Origin: Mytilus galloprovincialis | Taxonomy: Eukaryota > Mollusca > Bivalvia > Mytilida > Mytilidae | Direction of reading: 5' to 3' | NCBI RefSeq assembly: GCF_965363235.1 | Contig: NC_134843.1 | Span: forward strand, 45,269,035-45,333,034 | Length of the DNA stretch: 64,000 nt | Shown here: positions 24,101 through 33,165 of the stretch, one piece after another | How positions within the stretch are numbered: the first letter of the stretch is position 1 | How the letters are laid out: each line of letters opens with the position of its first letter | Made by a program: the position numbers and the translations under genes | The notes under the pieces: generated by a model | The model's database searches: none | What the model was told of the DNA's origin: nothing | Seen by the model: only the letters and a program-made list of their open reading frames with translations

Positions 24101-27100
24101 AATTTAATTAATTACATTCCAATGTAATTGACCCCAAGTCTGTTGCATATATTGTTTTAATCATAGCGGTCAATCTGACTCTTAATTTTATCTTTAGTTG
24201 TTTACATTTTGTCATTCTAGTGTCTTTTAAACTGCGCCGAATAGTATGAGTTTTGCTCATTGTTGAAGATCTAATGTTGAACTATTGTTGGTTACATTCA
24301 TAACCTTTGGTCTTCTGTGGAAAGTTGTGTTATTGACAATCAAACCACATCTCCTTTTTAGCTCACCTGACCTGAAAGGTCAAGTGAGCTTTTCTCTCAC
24401 TTGGCGTCCGGCGTCCTGCGTCCGTTGTCTGTAAACTTTTACAAAAATCTTCTCCTCTGAAACTACTGGGCCAAATTTAACCAAACTTAGCCACAATCAT
24501 CCTTGGGGTATCTAGTTTAAAAAATGTGTCCGATGACCTGGCCATCAAACCAAGATGGCCGCCATGGCTAAAAATAGAACACAGGGGTAAAATGTATATT
24601 TTGGCTTATATCTTTAAAACCAAAGCATTTAGAGCAAATCTGACATGGGGGTAAAATTGTTGATCAGGTCAAGATCTATCTGTGTTGAAATTTTCAGAGG
24701 AATCGGACAACCTGTTGTTGGGTTGCTGCCCCTGAATTGGTAATTTTAAGGAAATTTTGCAGTTTTTGGTTATTATCTTGAATACTATTATAGATGGAGA
24801 TAAACTGTAAACAGCAATAATGTTCAGCAAAGTAAGATCTACAAATAAGTCAACATGACCAAAATTGCCAGAGAACCCCTTAAGGAGTTATTGTCCTTTA
24901 TAGTCAATATTGAACAACTTTTCGTCATTTTTGTAACTTGTACAAAAATCTTCTTTTCTAAAACTATGGGCCAAATTTAACCAAACTTGGCCACACTCAT
25001 TACTAGGGTATCTATTTAAAAAAAAGTGTCTAATGACCCTGCCTACCAACCAAGATGGCAGACATCAGTAAATACAGTAACAGTAACTCTAGTTTTATAT
25101 GATTTCATGTCCCACTTTACATTTTTATCCCCCACCTACAATAGTAGAGGGGCATTATGTTTTCTGGTCTGTGTGCCGTCAGTCTGTTTGTTCTTCCACT
25201 TGTCTGTCTGTGCTTCATTTTGTACGTCTATCCCGATTCAGGTTAAAGTTTTTGGTCAAGGTAGTTTTTGATGAAGCTGAAGTCCAATCAACTTGAAACT
25301 TAGTACACTTGTTGCTTATGATATGATCTTTCTAATTTTAAAGCCAAATTATACTTTTGACCCCAATTTCACAGTCCACTGAACATAGAAAATGAAAGTG
25401 GGAGTTTCAGGTTAAAGTTTTTGAAGAAGTGGAAGTCCAATCAACTTGAAACTTAGTACACATGTCCCTATGGTATGATCTTTCTAATTTTAATGCCAAA
25501 TTAGATTTTTTATCCAATTTCACGGTCCATTGAACATGGAAAATATGGTGCGAGTGGGGCATCCGTGTACTTTGGACACATTCGTGTTAATATATATAAG
25601 GAATGAATGTAATATTGTTTCTGTCTATGAAGAATTAACATGAAAATGTGATGCATTCTGAATAACCTGTGTAGTTTGATATTTAAAGGTGTGCTTCCCA
25701 TTTTTTAGGTTAATTTGAACAGACGGAAAAAAAATTAGTCAGTACTTATAATTTAGTTCTAAATTCAATTTTTAAGGAGACCTTGATGTGTCAGCCAATC
25801 AGGAGAGGTGCTACATCCAATGTTTAATTATAAGAATATGTTTAACTGCATGTATATTCAAGAATAATATAAGGGTTTAATATTTATATTGAATATTTAA
25901 ATGCCAGACTTATAGATTTTATTATTTTTTATTTTTTTGAAGAATATGAAGATACAGTAAAAAGATTTACAAGAAAATGTTTGGCAATGGGAGAACCAAC
26001 AGTGGTTAGTGGTCAAATAAAAAATGAACAGGATGTTACCAAACAAATTCAAGGGGAAACAAATGGAAACATTCAAGCATATGAACCTTCCACTTCCAAT
26101 ACAGATATTAATGGCAAAGCTAAAAAGCAGGAAAAAAATAAAGTTAAACTGAAAAAGAAGAAAAAAATACCAGTAAACAAATTGCCATCTTTGGTGCAGT
26201 TGACACAAAAATCAACAACAGTCACAGCCTCCACTGCAACATCAAATAAATCAGAGATTATTTCAATAGGTCCATTTCCAGTGTCTGTACTTAAAAATGG
26301 AACAAATACTGGTCAGTACCAGTTAGGATTGCTGCTTCCAGTTGTAAGCCAACAGGGAACCTTGTCACAGAACACAACAACAACTGGCCAGACAGGCAAC
26401 ACAAAATCATTGTGTATACCAGTAGTGAATGTTTCATCAGCACCAGGAGTTAGTGGTATTACTGGGAAGGTTGCCTCTAAAGTTAATGTAACTGGGAACA
26501 TTACAAAGACTATTAACTTATCACAAATGCAATTTTCAACTCTTTTGCAAAGTATGGCAAAAAATAGTCAAACTGATATGAATAAAGTTTCAATTTCATC
26601 AAAATTGAATGATGAAACTACACATCAACCAAACATGGGGATAAATGTACCTTTAGAGAAAGGCCATTCCTCCTTGAAACTAACATTTAAACAGAAACTA
26701 CAAGTTCAGTCAAAGGAAATATCTCACTCACCTTCAAAAGACGAGCCACCTCAGAAAAAAACTAAAATTGTAAGAATAAGTACAGAAGGGAAAGTAAATA
26801 CATGTACTGACAAACAAACATCAAATGAGGAAAACATGAACAAAAGTGAAAATGATGATGTTATTATCGTAGATGATAAGAAAACAGATGAAAATAATAA
26901 CCTTAATGACAACAATTCTCAAAGTCAAAGTATAGAATTAGATGAAGACTGGTCGGATGACAGTTTCCAAGCTTTGGAGTATGTAAAGAATAGTGGAATG
27001 TACAAAAGTTGTCTGAAAGCTTTATGTAGTTTGGGAACAGAAGACTTCGAAACTGTCATGGATCGAATGGATGCTAATATTTTTAGTGAGGGACAAAATC

Positions 27101-30100
27101 CATTTGTTCCATCTTATTATCCAGTCACAGACCCTCCTTACTCACATATCTGGTACTTCTATCGTGGTATGTAGTCAAATACAAACTTATAACCACATCA
27201 AAGTATCATATTTTACATGAATTTTAAGAAAATAGACCAAAAACTGACAAAAAAGACTCATTTTTTGCAGAGTTATCTCCCTTTCCAATGTAAATTTCAA
27301 TAAGAAGTTAAAAATGCAAAGTTTTCCTCAAGTTAGATTTTATGGGACTTTTTCTGTGTATATTTGGTGCTTAATGCTATAGATAAGAAGTAACACATTT
27401 TCTTTTGCAATTAATTTGAGGTTCAAACTTAGTTGGACTGGACTAGGGCTTTCAAATCCATTTATTTGAACTTTTCACCTAATCAAAATCAATGTTGTTG
27501 TTTTTTTGTTTTTTATTCTTAGATAGCCTGTTGCAGGACAAAGTTTCTACCCATAATCTAACATAAGTTTTGAATTTTTCCACTTAATTCTGATCAATTT
27601 CACTTGCAGAAACCTTCTAATTAGATTTACAGTGGGTAAAAAGAAAAATATATTTTTAGTCATTTTCTAAATTTAGGCATTTGTGTTCAATCTTTTCTAA
27701 AATGCCTAAGATTCAAGGATTTTATGTAAAGAGTAAAATTTCAACATTTTCCATGTATTTAATGAATTGTTTTTAAATTCAGTCATTTTACAAAATGCCT
27801 GTATAATATATTTATTTAAACTATGTTGTATTAATATATATTTTCAGAGATATGTCAAGAGAAGAATATTTTCAGTAGAATGATAATAGTTATGAAGGAC
27901 ATAAGAATTGATATGATGAGGAGTCTGATGCAAGAGTTACTTGCCCATGATAGATTAAAGAGAAGTAATAAACTATTTTCAAAATAAACATGTTATTATA
28001 AAAATAATACAAATACAAAAAACGTAATTAATATTTTATGACTGTATTTTAGCTATTATGTCAAAAATTGACAAAGCTGTGGCAAAAAAAGGAACAAAGA
28101 AAACAATGGAACACAGAACACAGCAAAGAAAACTAAAGACAGCAACCGGCGTTTTGCATTTGCGCCGATCTGCATTTCATTTGTGCCAATTTTTCTTTCA
28201 TTTTCACTGATTTTTTTACAGGTAAATTACAGGTGAATGTTATTTTTCATTTATCATTATTGACCTCTTCCGTTGGCCAGATGTACAATTGATATGAATC
28301 ATAATTCATAATATATTTATGACTGTTGCTCACTATAAGAAGATGGGAGTAGGATGTCAAGCAGGATAAGTCAATTTAACTTTAAAATCAAGAAGTAAAA
28401 ACCGAAGATAAAAACACTCTGATTATACTCTGTTTATACTAAAATGACGAATTAAAAATCTATTTACAACATTAAAATCCATAAAAACCGAATACATTAA
28501 AATCATAAATCTGTTCTGTCCGAGTATTTATAGGCAACACAACTTCCATATTCCTTTCTTGTGATTTTGTCTCTTCTATACTTGTCGTAATTGTCATTAA
28601 TAAAGTCCATCTTTTCTTTCTCTGGTTTACTTACTGATGCGGGCATTTCTAGAGTTCGCATTCAAACATACGTAACGGCCTAGATGTTCTTAACCTAAAC
28701 TTAAGTGAACAACGTTTATAACCAAATTTTACCAGTATACCTTCAATGTATAGTTGTATAAGTATTTACTCGCCTGTCTTGAACTGTAATTAGGAGCATA
28801 TATAAAATCGGCACAAAAGAAAAAATGAAATCGTCGCAAATGAAAGAATAACAATTTTAAAAATCGGCGCAAATATCATACACCCACATCAACATAAACC
28901 CCAACAAAAACTAGGGGGGATCTCAGGTGCCCTTGAAGGGTGAACAGATCCTGCTTCACATGTGGCATTATCACATTGTTTGTGTTGCTGATGTAGGTAC
29001 AAACCCTGTGATAAGTCTTATTAGGAAGGTCACATTCAGGGTTAAGTAATTTTTTTTTTTCAAATCTGTTACTGACTAAAACCAGTTGTTGGCATGATAC
29101 AGGTTACTGTTTAATTGTGGTCTGGAGTTGCACGTCAGTAGTCCTTTGTTAATTTATGTATCATTGTCATTTTGCTTAGGTTATTTTTGTTACCTATTTT
29201 GACATCAGACTCAGACTTCTTTTAAACTGAGTTTTACTGTGCATATTGCTGTGTGTTTTTTTACTCTACATTGGATAGAGGTATAGGGGAGGGTTGAGAT
29301 CTCACAATATGTGTTTGACCCAGCTGCATTTTTGCTCCTGTCTTAAGTCAGGAGCCTCTGGCCTTTGTAAGTCTTTTTTAATTTTAGTTCATTTATGTGT
29401 TTTGGGGTTTAGTATGACGTCCATGTTCACTTAACTAGTGTCTCATAAGTCGTTTTTGGCTGGCATCCTTTTACTAAATGCTAGGTTTTTATGACCTTTT
29501 TGTGTGTATATATATATAGATACTGTAATGGATGGTGACACATTTTTATTTAGAGGCCAGCTGAGGACCACCTCTCTTTTTGTCGAGCCTTCGACTTTAG
29601 TCGAAAAAGCGAGACTAAACGATCCTACATTCCGTCGTCGTCGGCGGCGTCCACAAATATTCACTCTGTGGTTAAAGTTTTTGAAATTTTAATAACTTTC
29701 TTAAACCATACTGGATTTCTACCAAACTTGGACAGAAGCTTGTTTATGATCATAAGATAGTATCCAGAAGTAAACTTTGTGAAAATAAAATTCCATTTTT
29801 TCCGTATTTTACTTATAAACGGACTTAGTTTTTCTGCGGGAAAACATTACATACACACTGTGGTTAAAGTTTTTAAAATTTAAATAACTTTCTTAAACTA
29901 TCCTGGATTTCTACCAAACTTGGACAGAAGCTTATTTATGATCATAAGATAGTATCCAGAAGTAAATTTTTTGAAAATAAAATTCCATTTTTTCCGTATT
30001 TTACTTATAAATGCACTTAGTTTTTCTGGGGGAAAACATTACATCACTCTGTGGTTGTAGTTTTTAAAATTTTAATAACTTTCTTAACTATCCTTGGTTT

Positions 30101-30998
30101 ATACCAAACTTGGACAGAAGCTTGTTTATGATCATAAGATAGTATCCAGAAGTAAATTTTGTAAAATGACAAATCCATTTTTTCCATAGTTTACTTTAAA
30201 TGGACTTTTTTTTCTGCCAGGAAACAACACATTCACTCTGTGGTTAAATTTTTAAAAATTTTGATAACTTTCTTATACTATTTTTTATTTGTACCAAACT
30301 AAGACAGAAGCTTGTTTATGATCAAAAGCTAGTATCTAGAAGGAAATTTTGTTAATATTTTGAACCTGTGTATCTGTATTTTACTTATAAATGGACTTAG
30401 TTTTTCTTCCAGTTAACATTACATCAAGTCTGCAGTTAAAGTTTTTAAAACATTTATTAGATTCATAAACTATCCAGGATTTTTTACCAAACATGGACAG
30501 AAGCTTCCTACAATCCAAACATGGTATCAAGCGGAATATTTTTATTGATTTTTTCCCTCATTTTTGTTGATCCTGCAATTTACAGCAAAAGTAGGCGAGA
30601 CACTGGGTTCCACGGAACCCTTACAAATTTTTTATACTAGGTGGGACATTTTGAAGACAATTATGTGCTAACTATAAAAAAATTATTTTGACAGAAACAC
30701 CAATTTTGTTATTGACCAAAACAAGCAAACAGGACAATTCCCACAATACAAAATCTTTCAAAATATATGTAATTAGCTCCATCTTTAGCTACAAGTTTAA
30801 GAGCACACCAGCATTGAGTAATAGGCAGTAACAAAATGTGTTACAAATAAAAGTAATCACATAAGTCCTCTTTATTTTGTAGAAATAACATATATGGAGT
30901 CCTTGATAAAGAAGAACAAAGTCTACTTGGACATGTGTGCTTCTCAAACTTTCAAGAGGAATAGAAAGAAGAGAAAGAAAGATAAATTGACAACATGA
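14774..30998 (+). CDS. Unrecognised lysine-rich nuclear-type protein, 5-exon gene (gene span)
   Basis: Coding exons 14774-15109, 20137-20260, 25943-27166, 27848-27964 and 30883-30998 join with matching phases (0, 1, 1, 1) and GT/AG borders into a frame of 638 residues plus a stop. I do not recognise the family. The N-terminus has a basic, helix-like segment (KRGGKFTRHQLEIVRNYLQ, residues about 11-30). The middle is Ser/Thr/Asn-rich and disordered-looking, with lysine clusters at about 212-228 and 422-431. At 460-465 the sequence VIIVDD is followed by an acidic stretch (ELDEDWSDDS). The C-terminal part (about 480-600) looks folded and is the likeliest conserved domain (YKSCLKALCSLGTEDFE, PPYSHIWYFYRG, MRSLMQELLAHDRLK). 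The tail is basic (KRNRKKRKKDK). The basic clusters suggest a nuclear location; function is unknown. The gene is convergent with METTL9. Confidence 0.75.
16776..17008. mobile_element. PIF/Harbinger-like MITE
   Basis: The ends are GGGACGACATCAAAAG and CTTTTGATGTCGTCCC, and the inverted similarity continues inward for about 45 bases, through 'ataaaaaacttaattca'. Both flanks are TTA (16773-16775 and 17009-17011). A 3 bp TTA/TAA duplication and G-rich ends fit PIF/Harbinger. The interior carries two ACCCCCCCACCCCC-type tracts. Confidence 0.72.
17255..17704. mobile_element. 450 bp MITE-like element, copy 1
   Basis: The left end GGTCCGAGACCACAATT and right end AATTGTGGTCTTGGACC form an inverted repeat. 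The element is about 97% identical by eye to 19270-19720, in the same orientation and the same intron. No coding capacity. No convincing target-site duplication was found. Confidence 0.78.
18265..18521 (-). repeat. SINE-like mussel repeat R5, minus-strand copy
   Basis: Reverse complement of the R5 family: 'gcggtatgggctttgctcat', 'gaaggccgtacggtgaccta', 'agttgtctcattggcaatca'. This is one of the more complete copies in the window. Confidence 0.78.
19270..19720. mobile_element. 450 bp MITE-like element, copy 2
   Basis: Near-identical to 17255-17704, with ends GGTCCGAGACCACAATT and AATTGTGGTCTCAGACC. The right end here is the better-preserved inverse of the left. Confidence 0.78.
20137..20260 (+). 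CDS. Exon 2 of the unrecognised gene
   Basis: Acceptor tttttcag before 20137 and donor GTGAAC after 20260; 124 nt, entering in phase 0 and leaving in phase 1. It encodes LSENYTIGRRTYGMSKKLI followed by EAVVKSCNSGLCWKEKKNK and a basic KRKR. Joined to exon 3, the split codon gives Glu and the frame stays open. Confidence 0.72.
20541..20760 (-). repeat. Fragment related to the hAT-like relic at 11206
   Basis: It shares, in the same order, 'agctaggt', 'aactgtaggcaca', 'aaaattttgtgtac', 'tttttatca', 'gataata', 'catgaagaaaagt' and 'gatgaattaa' with the left part of 11206-11500. Only the left end is present. Confidence 0.6.
21485..21739. mobile_element. 255 bp MITE with CATACCTGCCAAC ends
   Basis: The ends are CATACCTGCCAAC and GTTGGCAGGTATG, flanked by aaagtg on both sides (21479-21484 and 21740-21745), an exact 6 bp duplication. 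It has the same terminal motif as 2713-3983. Confidence 0.75.
22901..24142. mobile_element. Non-autonomous hAT-like element, 1242 bp
   Basis: The left end is CAGGGATGGGGTAATTA and the right end TAATTGACCCCAAGTCTG. Both flanks are ttgcatat (22893-22900 and 24143-24150), an exact 8 bp target-site duplication as made by hAT transposases. The subterminal regions (22910-23085 and 23975-24125) are packed with short, degenerate 'gtaatt/aattac' units. No transposase frame is visible. Confidence 0.85.
24165..24357 (-). repeat. Diverged R5-type repeat
   Basis: It contains 'gttttgctcattgttgaag' and 'ttgtgttattgacaatcaaa', a decayed minus-strand copy of R5. It directly abuts R1 at 24358. Confidence 0.6.
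24358..25088 (+). repeat. Interspersed repeat R1, copy with 5' end
   Basis: Begins AGCTCACCTGACCTGAAAGG and continues with the same modules as 1-855. It lies on the sense strand inside intron 2. Confidence 0.72.
25128..25588 (+). repeat. Interspersed bivalve-type repeat with two internal units
   Basis: It starts 'ccccacctacaatagtagag' and contains two units of 'aagtccaatcaacttgaaac', ending near 'catccgtgtactttggacac'. I recall similar sequences across bivalve genomes. The small reading frames in it are not genes. Confidence 0.65.
25943..27166 (+). CDS. Exon 3 of the unrecognised gene (main exon)
   Basis: 1224 nt from the acceptor ttgaag at 25942 to the consensus donor GTATGT at 27167; phase 1 in and phase 1 out. 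It encodes residues 154-562, from EYEDTVKRFTRKC through the disordered lysine- and Ser/Thr-rich middle to PPYSHIWYFYRG. The frame is open throughout, with codon use distinct from the surrounding repeats. Two NLS-like basic clusters and a VIIVDD motif beside acidic residues are visible. Confidence 0.85.
27848..27964 (+). CDS. Exon 4 of the unrecognised gene
   Basis: Acceptor attttcag before 27848 and donor GTAATA after 27964. It encodes a helical, Met-rich segment (ICQEKNIFSRMIIVMKDIRI, then DMMRSLMQELLAHDRLKR). If the donor is not used, the frame ends at TAA 27985-27987, giving a shorter C-terminus. Confidence 0.72.
28053..28210 (+). CDS. Possible alternative terminal exon (uncertain)
   Basis: Acceptor tgtattttag lies 88 bases after the exon 4 donor, and the phase fits. 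It encodes IMSKIDKAVAKKGTKKTME and HRTQQRKLKTAT, then runs into a repeat (cggcgttttgcatttgcgcc) and stops at 28210. The lysine-rich start looks exon-like, but the end is repeat-derived. It may be an alternative or dying exon, or chance. Confidence 0.35.
28148..28876. mobile_element. MITE-like element with inverted 'tttgcgccgat' ends
   Basis: The left part (28148-28215) has 'gcatttgcgccgat', 'catttgtgcca' and 'ctttcatttt'. The right part (28803-28876), read on the minus strand, has 'atttgcgccgatttt', 'ctttcatttgcgacgat' and 'cttttgtgccgat'. These subterminal repeats are inverted relative to each other. Boundaries and target duplication are not clear. Confidence 0.5.
29335..29577 (+). repeat. 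Diverged R4 repeat with internal insertion
   Basis: Shares 'aagtcaggagcctctggcct' and 'ggccagctgaggacc' with 3050-3405, but about 90 bases between are unrelated. It runs directly into R2 at 29578. Confidence 0.6.
29578..30640 (+). repeat. Interspersed repeat R2 with about five ~195 bp internal units
   Basis: It opens with 'gtcgagccttcgactttagt' and a GTCGTCGTCGGCGGCG tract, then repeats a unit with 'ctgtggttaaagttttt', 'taccaaacttggacagaagc' and 'atgatcataagatagtatcc' roughly every 190-200 bases. It closes with 'gtaggcgagacactgggttc'. Non-coding. Confidence 0.75.
30883..30998 (+). CDS. Exon 5 (terminal) of the unrecognised gene
   Basis: Acceptor ttattttgtag before 30883, entering in phase 1 so that the exon 4 split codon becomes Lys. 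It encodes ITYMESLIKKNKVYLDMCAS then QTFKRNRKKRKKDKLTT and a TGA at 30996-30998. The basic tail resembles a nuclear localisation signal. Confidence 0.7.
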
Positions 30999-32463
30999 CA
31001 ATAGAAAATCACTGTGTTTATTGACAGATCTAGTAAAAAATGTTGCTTCATGTTTGTGTAGTGATAAGTTATGCAAGAAGTCATGTGTTAGTCACTTTTG
31101 TTTAGACTTTATTGTATCTTTGACAATTTAAACCAGTATTATTAAACTGGTGTCTCATATGGAATAGTCAAAGACTGTAGATATTTGATAGGATTGTACT
31201 TTCCAGAGCAGTAGAACCAAGTGGCCTACTTGACAGCCTTGTGGTATCCATGTGTATTAATGAACCATTAAGGACACATATGTTTTTAAACTGGTCTAGA
31301 AAGATTTATCATTACCAATTCACTGAAGAAAAAAACATGACGGACTGTTGGGCCTTCAATTAGTTGTTTGTCAATTTGTCAGTTAATCATTTATAATAAA
31401 TTCAAATATATAATCTTACAGACTTTTGTGAACATCTGATTTTTTTTGTTTTTTTTATGGATTTGTTACACTTTTTGATTTCAAATTAAAGGGGCAAAAA
31501 AAATAGCCTTATCATACTTTCTCTTTAAAGTTAATTTCCTGCCTGGCATACACATTCAAAGAAGGAAAAACCTTTTTAATGAAGATTTCATCAAGGAAAA
31601 ACATGCGTATCAAACAGCAGTTTTAATATAAAGAATTGTGGGAGTTTTGTTTTATAATTGGCACGCCACATTTTACAGGTTTTCTGATATTTCCTTGGAT
31701 ACTATTGTTCTTTTTATTGTTTTTAAAACTTTACTTATGAGGACTAGTTATATGTGTCTCATACAAATGTTAAATTTTATTTCAATATTAAGCATCCCAT
31801 GTTTTAGTATCATTTAAAACTCTTATAATGCATTTGTAGTCTTGAAAATTCAGTCTAAACAGTTTTACCAAGTAAGAGGTTGTCAATTAAATTCTGTAAA
31901 AAGCATAATAAAGGAATATAGTTCAGATCTAGCATATTTTTAAGTGTATTCTAAATTTTCAAAAGGTATCATTTTATATTAATGCTTTTAAATCTATAAT
32001 GATATTTTTCTCTTGACTTGACAGAATTAAAAATTGAGACTTTAGTATGCTGTTTCCAACCTCTTCAACTATTAGTTAAAATGTTTGATAAGTTCAATTT
32101 AAGGGGAACCACTTTATGGAAAGTCAATGATATTTGGTATGCAGTTGTAATAGCACTAGAATGGAGATTATGTCGCACTGTCCCTTGATTGCTAATGAGA
32201 CAACTATTCACCAAAGTTCAAATGCATTGGATGTAAGCAATTAGTATAGGCAAACAAAGAGAAAAGTAAAACCATACCATAAAGTAGGCTATAAAAAATG
32301 AAAAATATGAAACATTTCATATGTCATTGTTAAAGTTTTGATAATGTTCATGGATAAGATGTATAGAATGTTATGATCAATGCACTATATTTTGTTTATC
32401 ATATACTTAGACTAAATAACATATAAATTTAACCGTATGATAATAGCATTAAATTGACGTAAA
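30999..32463 (+). other. Presumed 3' UTR and downstream region of the unrecognised gene
   Basis: No exon is seen. AATAAA occurs within 'cataataaaggaata' near 31907 and could be the polyadenylation signal. A diverged R5-like fragment is at about 32165-32310. Confidence 0.45.
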
Positions 32464-33165
32464 TTCCATATTTTTCGAATTGGTGCTTAGCGGGCTGATA
32501 TGAAAAGTTTATCACATGCTTCGATTGTTATCACATGCCTTTCCGTAACGTTATCACATGGCATTCCGGTAATACTCGGTTCATTCCGGAAAATACACCT
32601 CAATGCTACGATTTCAGTGAAAAACATTACAAAGTAGTGTACAAAACAATTATTTGAATACTGGAAAGTATATTGTTTAAAATAATAAAAAAATTAAAAA
32701 AAAAAAAAAAAAAAAAAAAACAATTATTTAATAAATGCATTTTTTAAGTTTTTCTGAAACATAATTTAGAAAGTTTCTTTAAAAAGTTGACTTTTCCAAA
32801 CAATGATCATTATGTATATTGTTGAATTATTTTGTTGTTTATTCGTCCATATTAAAATGTGTTTTTTTTCTCTCTCTGTTGAGGCATATGATAGAAAGAT
32901 TTCATATTGAATGTATCAAATTTTTGTCCCGACGGCCGTGAACTTTTTTACTCTTTAAACTTCGGGTACCACGTAAAAGGATCAATATATGAATTTGTTA
33001 TTTTTCTCTACTGTTGAAGCATATGATAAAAAGATCATAACATGTCATTTTTCATATCACATGTATTATCAGCCCTCGGTCTATATCAGCCCTCGAGCCA
33101 TGCGGCTCTTGGGCTGATATTGAACCTAGGGCTGATAATACATGCGATATGAAAAATGCCATATA
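32464..33165. repeat. Inverted-repeat-rich segment with A-tract and long hairpin
   Basis: Starts with 'gcgggctgatatgaaaagtt' and short repeats of 'gttatcacatgc'. It includes a 25-base A tract at about 32698-32720 and ends in a long imperfect palindrome (33042-33162) made of 'atcagccctcg' and 'gggctgatat' motifs. Probably a non-autonomous mobile element. Confidence 0.55.

Larger units (their letters stand above)
20261..25942 (+). other. Intron 2 of the unrecognised gene
   Basis: About 5.7 kb, mostly transposable elements: a fragment of the 11206-type hAT (about 20541-20760), a CATACCTG-type MITE (21485-21739), a 1242 bp hAT-like element (22901-24142), a diverged R5 copy (24165-24357), R1 (24358-25088) and another common repeat (25128-25588). 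It ends with acceptor tttttgaag. Confidence 0.65.
27965..30882 (+). other. Intron 4 of the unrecognised gene
   Basis: Contains a possible alternative last exon (28053-28210), a repeat element (about 28148-28876), a diverged R4 copy (about 29335-29577) and a long R2 repeat (29578-30640). Ends with acceptor ttttgtag. Confidence 0.6.

Noticed and set aside
25897..26501. Minus-strand frames opposite exon 3 of the plus-strand gene
   Set aside because: The plus-strand exon has matching splice sites and phases; these are antisense shadows.
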